From assembly GCF_021018805.1 (NCBI RefSeq), contig NC_086248.1:22886922-22950921 (forward strand): a stretch of 64,000 nt of DNA, in the 5' to 3' direction. Shown in pieces: positions 59,717 through 64,000 of this stretch. Origin of the DNA: Prinia subflava. Lineage: Eukaryota; Chordata; Aves; Passeriformes; Cisticolidae. The position numbers and the translations under genes are program-made. Each line of letters begins with the position of its first letter. Positions within the stretch are counted from its first letter, which is position 1. The notes under the pieces were generated by a model. The model saw only the letters and a program-made list of their open reading frames with translations. It made no database searches and was not told the DNA's origin.

Positions 59717-61399
59717 TTTCTCCTGTGCAAGCCCTGACTGTTAAAGGAAGGCAGAGACACAAGTTAGATGAACTGAGTGCCCCTCTGAAGGTCTTTCAGG
59801 GGACTTGCCTCCCTCTGTTAGCAGTATAAGGAACAGAGGGGATGACAGTGTCTGAATTTCCCTCCCTTTCTGATTCATAGTCTTTTCAATGAAGTAAGGT
59901 CTAAACTGGGCACGAAAAATAGATGCTTTAGATTTCATACTGAGGAATCCACTCAGGAGAGTCAACAAGACTTGTATTTTTTCAGATATCAGATGTATCA
60001 GCAATAAGAGAACAGAAAATATGGTTTATTTCCCTATAAATTTAGTTTAAGTGTTCCTAATTACTTTCTTTTTAAATCAGGATAATGAGGGACTTTTGTG
60101 TTGATGTCTGAGAAGTGCTGCACAAAAGCATTTCTTTTGCTTCTGTGTCTTTCTTGACTTAATTACAATATTATTTCATTATTCAATATCTGTTCAGTGT
60201 TTTTAAAAATGTGGCTGAATATACTGGAAAAAACCCCAACGTTCATCTACAATTCTATGTGAATGAAGATTACAGTAGTGTAAATTTATGGTAAATTTTC
60301 CACTTAGTAATAAATTTTATTATCTAATGTCCTAGTGCTACAAATTACCTTTTCCTGGATATCATGAGGATTATAGCAGATAGTCAGACTGAACTGACAT
60401 ATGCTTGATAGAAATTTCCATTTATTTTTTGGAGCTGCATATTCAGATCTTGATGGAACCAGCTATTTCCATGGCAGCAGTGTTGTGCCTTGGGGTTAAA
60501 TCTGGTCTTCTCTACTTAAGTTTTAGCCAGTGCCACCTGGGGAAATCTTGGAGCTGTCAGTCAGACAGCTTTGCCTATTAAGGAATAGGAAGTAGATATG
60601 ACTTGGGGAAGTTAACCTTTGTTAAAGAAACTCTTTAAATTTGTCTTTCAGAGTGCGTTTTCATCATGTAGCAATATCTTCCTTTTGGGGGAAGAGAGAA
60701 TTAATCTGGTAAACTGATCCCAGTACTGTTTGAAGCTTCCTGGGTTGCTCAATTGAAAATGGCTTCGCAGTGTGTCTGGTAACACCGTGCACTGAACTTG
60801 GCAATGGACAAAGATAAGATGCATGACATTTCATAAAACACTGAAAAATTCAGTGAGAAGTCACACTCAAATTGTAGAATTCCTGTTTCTGAAAACCCTC
60901 CTTGAGGTCCACAGCACTGACCAACCAGGCTTCTGTGAGTACAGCTTTGCCACATAAAACCAGAGGCACACGTGTCACCAGCAGCAAAGTTCATGAGTGA
61001 GTAAAGGCCTCTGTGACATCCCAATGTCAGTGACATTCAGACCTGTGCCATTATTCATTCTTCCCTGGGCCTTTGAGAAGCCAAGTTAGTGTCTAGCAGA
61101 AACAGTGCTATCAGTAATAGTCAGCTTTGTTAGGTGTTGCCTAAAAGAAAAAAAAGCAGCCTCTATATCTGAAAAACCTGTAACACCTAGCAAAGAAGCA
61201 ATTTCTTCCAGTTGCCATTGCAAAGCAATATCTAGAGTATCTTTACTCCTGTGGCAGGGGTTAGCATTCAGCTTTAGCCCACTATTCAGCAATAATGACT
61301 AATACCAGGTAAGGGAAGGAGAATTAAGTGTAACAGATATACAGAGGTAGTTATCCCTAATAGTTGTTACACATAAATTTTACTATCTATATGTAGCAT
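59717..61399. other. Intergenic DNA, nothing recognised
   Basis: No gene or repeat family was identified. A 95-codon frame on the minus strand at 60749-61036 has no recognisable motif. Confidence 0.5.
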
Positions 61400-61913
61400 T
61401 GATAGCATAGGGTTAAAATTTTTCTAAAATTATGGGAATTGTATACAATAGATTCAGGAGGGGTAGAAAGAGAGGTTGGGCCTGGTAGGCCCTGGGAAAG
61501 GGAGTCAGGGCTGGATAAGCCCTGGGAATGAATGTTGGGCTTTGTCTTTACTGGATCATGTGAAACTGCACCTGCATAATCATTGTATGATAAATTATAT
61601 GATTGTTAACTGTGATGATTGGTAATTGAATATGGTTATTGTTTAGTCGTTACAAGAATCATGAGAAACGATATTTGGGGGCGTCTGATGAAAATTACAA
61701 GAATTCATGCTTGGGTAAGATCAATGTGTACAATAGATCAATATAGGTTTAATAATTAAAATGTAGTTATATAACGAAAAGGTATAAAAACGTGTCCATC
61801 TCGAATCCATGTCAGAGTTGGATTTGGGTCTGTACCCCTGATTCCCAGAGCTCTTCAATAGAAGTACCTGCATATAATCATATTCTGTGATTGTGTGTTT
61901 CTGAACACTAACA
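61400..61913 (+). mobile_element. Solo LTR related to the ERV's LTR, about 514 bp
   Basis: The last 130 bp align with the ERV LTR from the TATA box onward: 'ggtataaaaacg', 'ggatttgggtctgta', 'cccctg', 'gcatataatcat', 'gattgtgtgttt' and the terminal 'cactaaca'. The beginning ('catagggttaaaatt' near 61405) also matches the start of that LTR ('ggagggttaaaaaat'). The middle of U3 is about 120 bp longer. Flanks GCAT and CCAT agree at three of four bases. It is an older or different subfamily, and the left edge is less certain than the right. Confidence 0.72.
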
Positions 61914-63404
61914 CCATGAATTTTTTTTTAATGTTGTTGGTTTTTCATCCCAATAAATAAATTTATGCATTATCCAGAGGCCTGGTTATTCCCTTTAGAA
62001 GTTAGGGATGATGATTCCACATTAATCACATTAAAAAGCAATAGTTTAATCTATAAAACTATAGCAGTGGAACTAAGCTGAGGCACTTAAGCTAAAAGAG
62101 GAAAGACTTATTCTTTCATTTCAAGAGTCATGTTTCTGATGAGAAATCATCAGCTTTCTAATAGATGCTTTTTGGTTGGTTCTCTGGAGTCCACATTTGT
62201 GAACCCTTACTTTCTCCTTGTCTTGCCTGGTTTGGAACACTGAGCTTATGGAAAACCATGGTAAAAAGAAACCTGTGACCTTAGGAAGGGAATTTCCTGG
62301 CCTGGCAAGAAAATCAGTAAATTAAGCAAAGGCAACTCTTCCTATGCACTGTTTTTTTCACCCATTTCTCTTACTCCCAAGAGTTTCAGCATGTACTATT
62401 ATGTGAATATATATGGACATACATCCATGAAAGGATAAACAGATTCTTTAGGTTCAGGAGACAAGTGAATAATGCTTGCAGACAATTACACAAAGAAACT
62501 GAAGACATTATCAAGGTGCAGTGCAACAACCGCTCTCAATTTGTTCACCCAGCCACCCCTTCCTTCTCTTAAATAAAATGGACTCTCCTACCAGCTTACA
62601 GAGTCATGTTTGCCTTAGATTTTTGGCTTGATAATTCTTTTACCATGCAATGCTTGAACCAAAGTAAACAGGTGGGGTTGTGAGGGTATCTGTACTGGGA
62701 AAGGTATACTCTAAAGAGCAGAGAAAATGAAACTAGATTTGTTTCAAGAAAGGAAACCATAGTCATTCATACTAGGGATAAGAGTCTTAAAACACTGAAC
62801 TGGTGAGTGTGTCTACCGACATGCGAAATGACAACGTGAAGGCAAGAGGTCTGCAGTGCAAGAGCTGTTCCCCAAAAAGAGAGTGAGACTGCTTATTTCT
62901 TAATTTTTGTACATTTGTGGGTCCAATTGTGGATTGGCTGCTGGGATTACTACCCCTTCGCCCCACTGACCAGACCAGCTGTCAATCAGCATTATTTTCA
63001 GGCTAGAAAATATGTAAATGAAAGACAGTGAACAAAAGCAAGAAGGTTTGATTATGTTCCAAGGCTTGAGAAACTGAAAAACTGACTCCTAATATTGTGC
63101 AGAAACTAAAGAACTGACTCCATCTTATGAACAAGGCAGAAGGCTTTAGAAAAACTCAGAAAAACCAGGGCGACAGGTGAGGGTCATGATCTGTCATCCT
63201 CTGACAGAAGAGGCAGGAATTGTTTGAAATGTTTGTTCAACAGGCACTTGCTTGGACCCACTCATAGACTTTAAATCCTTAAGAATACTGAGGGAGAGAT
63301 GAGATACCTAGAGTTTCTGACAGCCCTTACACATGAGGATCTAAGTGCTTCAAAAGAGAATCTTCTAGCCTTTCCCAGAACAGAACTGAAAACAAAAATG
63401 AACC
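61914..63404. other. Intergenic DNA, nothing recognised
   Basis: AT-rich. At 62800-63170 the composition is more balanced, with a CCAAT-like pair near 62920 and a repeated 'gaactgactcc' motif, possibly an old LTR, but ends could not be found. Confidence 0.45.
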
Positions 63405-63572
63405 CTTGAGTAGGCTGCCCAGGGAACTGGTTGCATCACCACCCCTGGATATATTTAAAAGATATGTAGATGTAACACTTACAGACTTGGTTTAGTGCTG
63501 GACTTGGCAGTGCCAGGTTAATGGTTGGACTCAATGATCTTAAAGGTCTTTTCCAACTCAAGTGATTCTATA
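63405..63572 (+). mobile_element. CR1 LINE 3'-end fragment
   Basis: It contains 'aggctgcccagggaactggt', 'caccacccctggatatattt', 'gacttggtttagtgctggac', 'ggttggactcaatgatctta' and 'ccaactcaagtgattctata', the complete 3' order of CR1. A G/T-rich low-complexity tract follows at once. Confidence 0.93.
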
Positions 63573-64000
63573 AGTATTTTGTTTAGTTGGGTTTTTTTGT
63601 GGGGTTTTGGTCGGATTTGTTTGTTGGTTGGTTGTTTTTTTGCAGATCTGGTCTTTCTTGCTAGGACATTGAGCTGATACCACCATACCATATTCAAAAT
63701 TAAATGGGTAGTATTGTCTTTCAGATGAACTGTGGAACACAGTTTTAGTGAACTGTGAAGGATGAAAGGATGTTTGATGTTTCCTGTTGTTTGTCTTTCT
63801 CCAAAGATCTGTCCTATGCTTATCAATGTAGCACCTGAGCATTAACTTCAAGTATTCTGAACCTTAGTCTCACATCTGATACTTATATTTTGAAGTTGCT
63901 CTGCACATTGGTTTGCATATTGTTCACGGACTAAGGCATGGCTGTTTGAGATGACAAATGAACACATTGATTTCTTATGATCCAAAATGGATTGAAGCTC
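63573..64000. other. G/T-rich tract, then unannotated DNA
   Basis: The tract at 63580-63645 contains 'tttgtttgttggttggttgt' and ends in a T run. The remainder to the window end is AT-rich without recognised features. Confidence 0.6.

Noticed and set aside
61219..61913. LTR start at 61219 because CCAT precedes it
   Set aside because: The exact 4-bp flank is attractive, but the start at 61400 aligns with the beginning of the ERV LTR, whereas the DNA from 61219 does not.
1..64000. tRNA or other structured RNA genes
   Set aside because: No A-box/B-box pair with a cloverleaf was seen; the hairpins found lack features of known RNA genes.

Overview
This window looks like an AT-rich, gene-poor stretch of a bird genome, probably a songbird. 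The bird assignment rests on many CR1 LINE fragments, several with the CR1 3' terminus (a 'cattctatgattctat'-like tail), and on LTR elements of avian type. 'Songbird' is an inference from LTR density and style, not a demonstration. I could not support any host protein-coding exon, tRNA, rRNA or CRISPR array. Almost all short open frames outside the repeats look like chance.

The main feature is an endogenous retrovirus (ERV) on the + strand at 43471-51983. It has two 392-bp LTRs that differ at only five positions, all transitions, and a 4-bp target duplication (ATAT). It carries a tRNA-Arg-like primer site, a splice donor, gag, pro-pol, env and a polypurine tract. pol is gammaretrovirus-like. 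gag has an RG-rich nucleocapsid with one zinc knuckle that runs into protease with no intervening stop. env has an unusual transmembrane cysteine spacing. The element is young but broken: gag is split over three frames with an added amber codon, pol is shifted between RNase H and integrase, and env has two in-frame stops.

From left to right: 1-3960 is unique AT-rich DNA with one CR1 tail and a MIR-like scrap. At 3972-5060 two solo LTRs with 6-bp target duplications sit 22 bp apart. A CR1 lies at 8700-9160. LTR-derived sequence fills 10258-11540 (second part uncertain), and a minus-strand LTR lies at 11716-12512. The longest CR1 (14515-17183, + strand) is interrupted exactly at its reverse-transcriptase FADD motif by a solo LTR (15603-16255) and contains a four-copy 44-bp tandem repeat. 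A further LTR is at 19401-20079, with CR1 scraps around it to 22110. From 22110 to 43466 only scattered repeats are visible. After the ERV come a CR1 at 52612-53112, a 33-nt palindrome at 55987, a nested pair of solo LTRs (57126-58550 containing 57440-58191), a solo LTR related to the ERV's own LTR (61400-61913) and a final CR1 tail at 63405-63572.

The window records successive retrotransposition: old CR1, then LTR elements with 4-, 5- and 6-bp target duplications (ERV1-, ERVL- and ERVK-like behaviour), most collapsed to solo LTRs, then the recent ERV. No genes cooperate here apart from the retroviral set. I saw no convincing new host system; the ERV's composition is the most interesting content.
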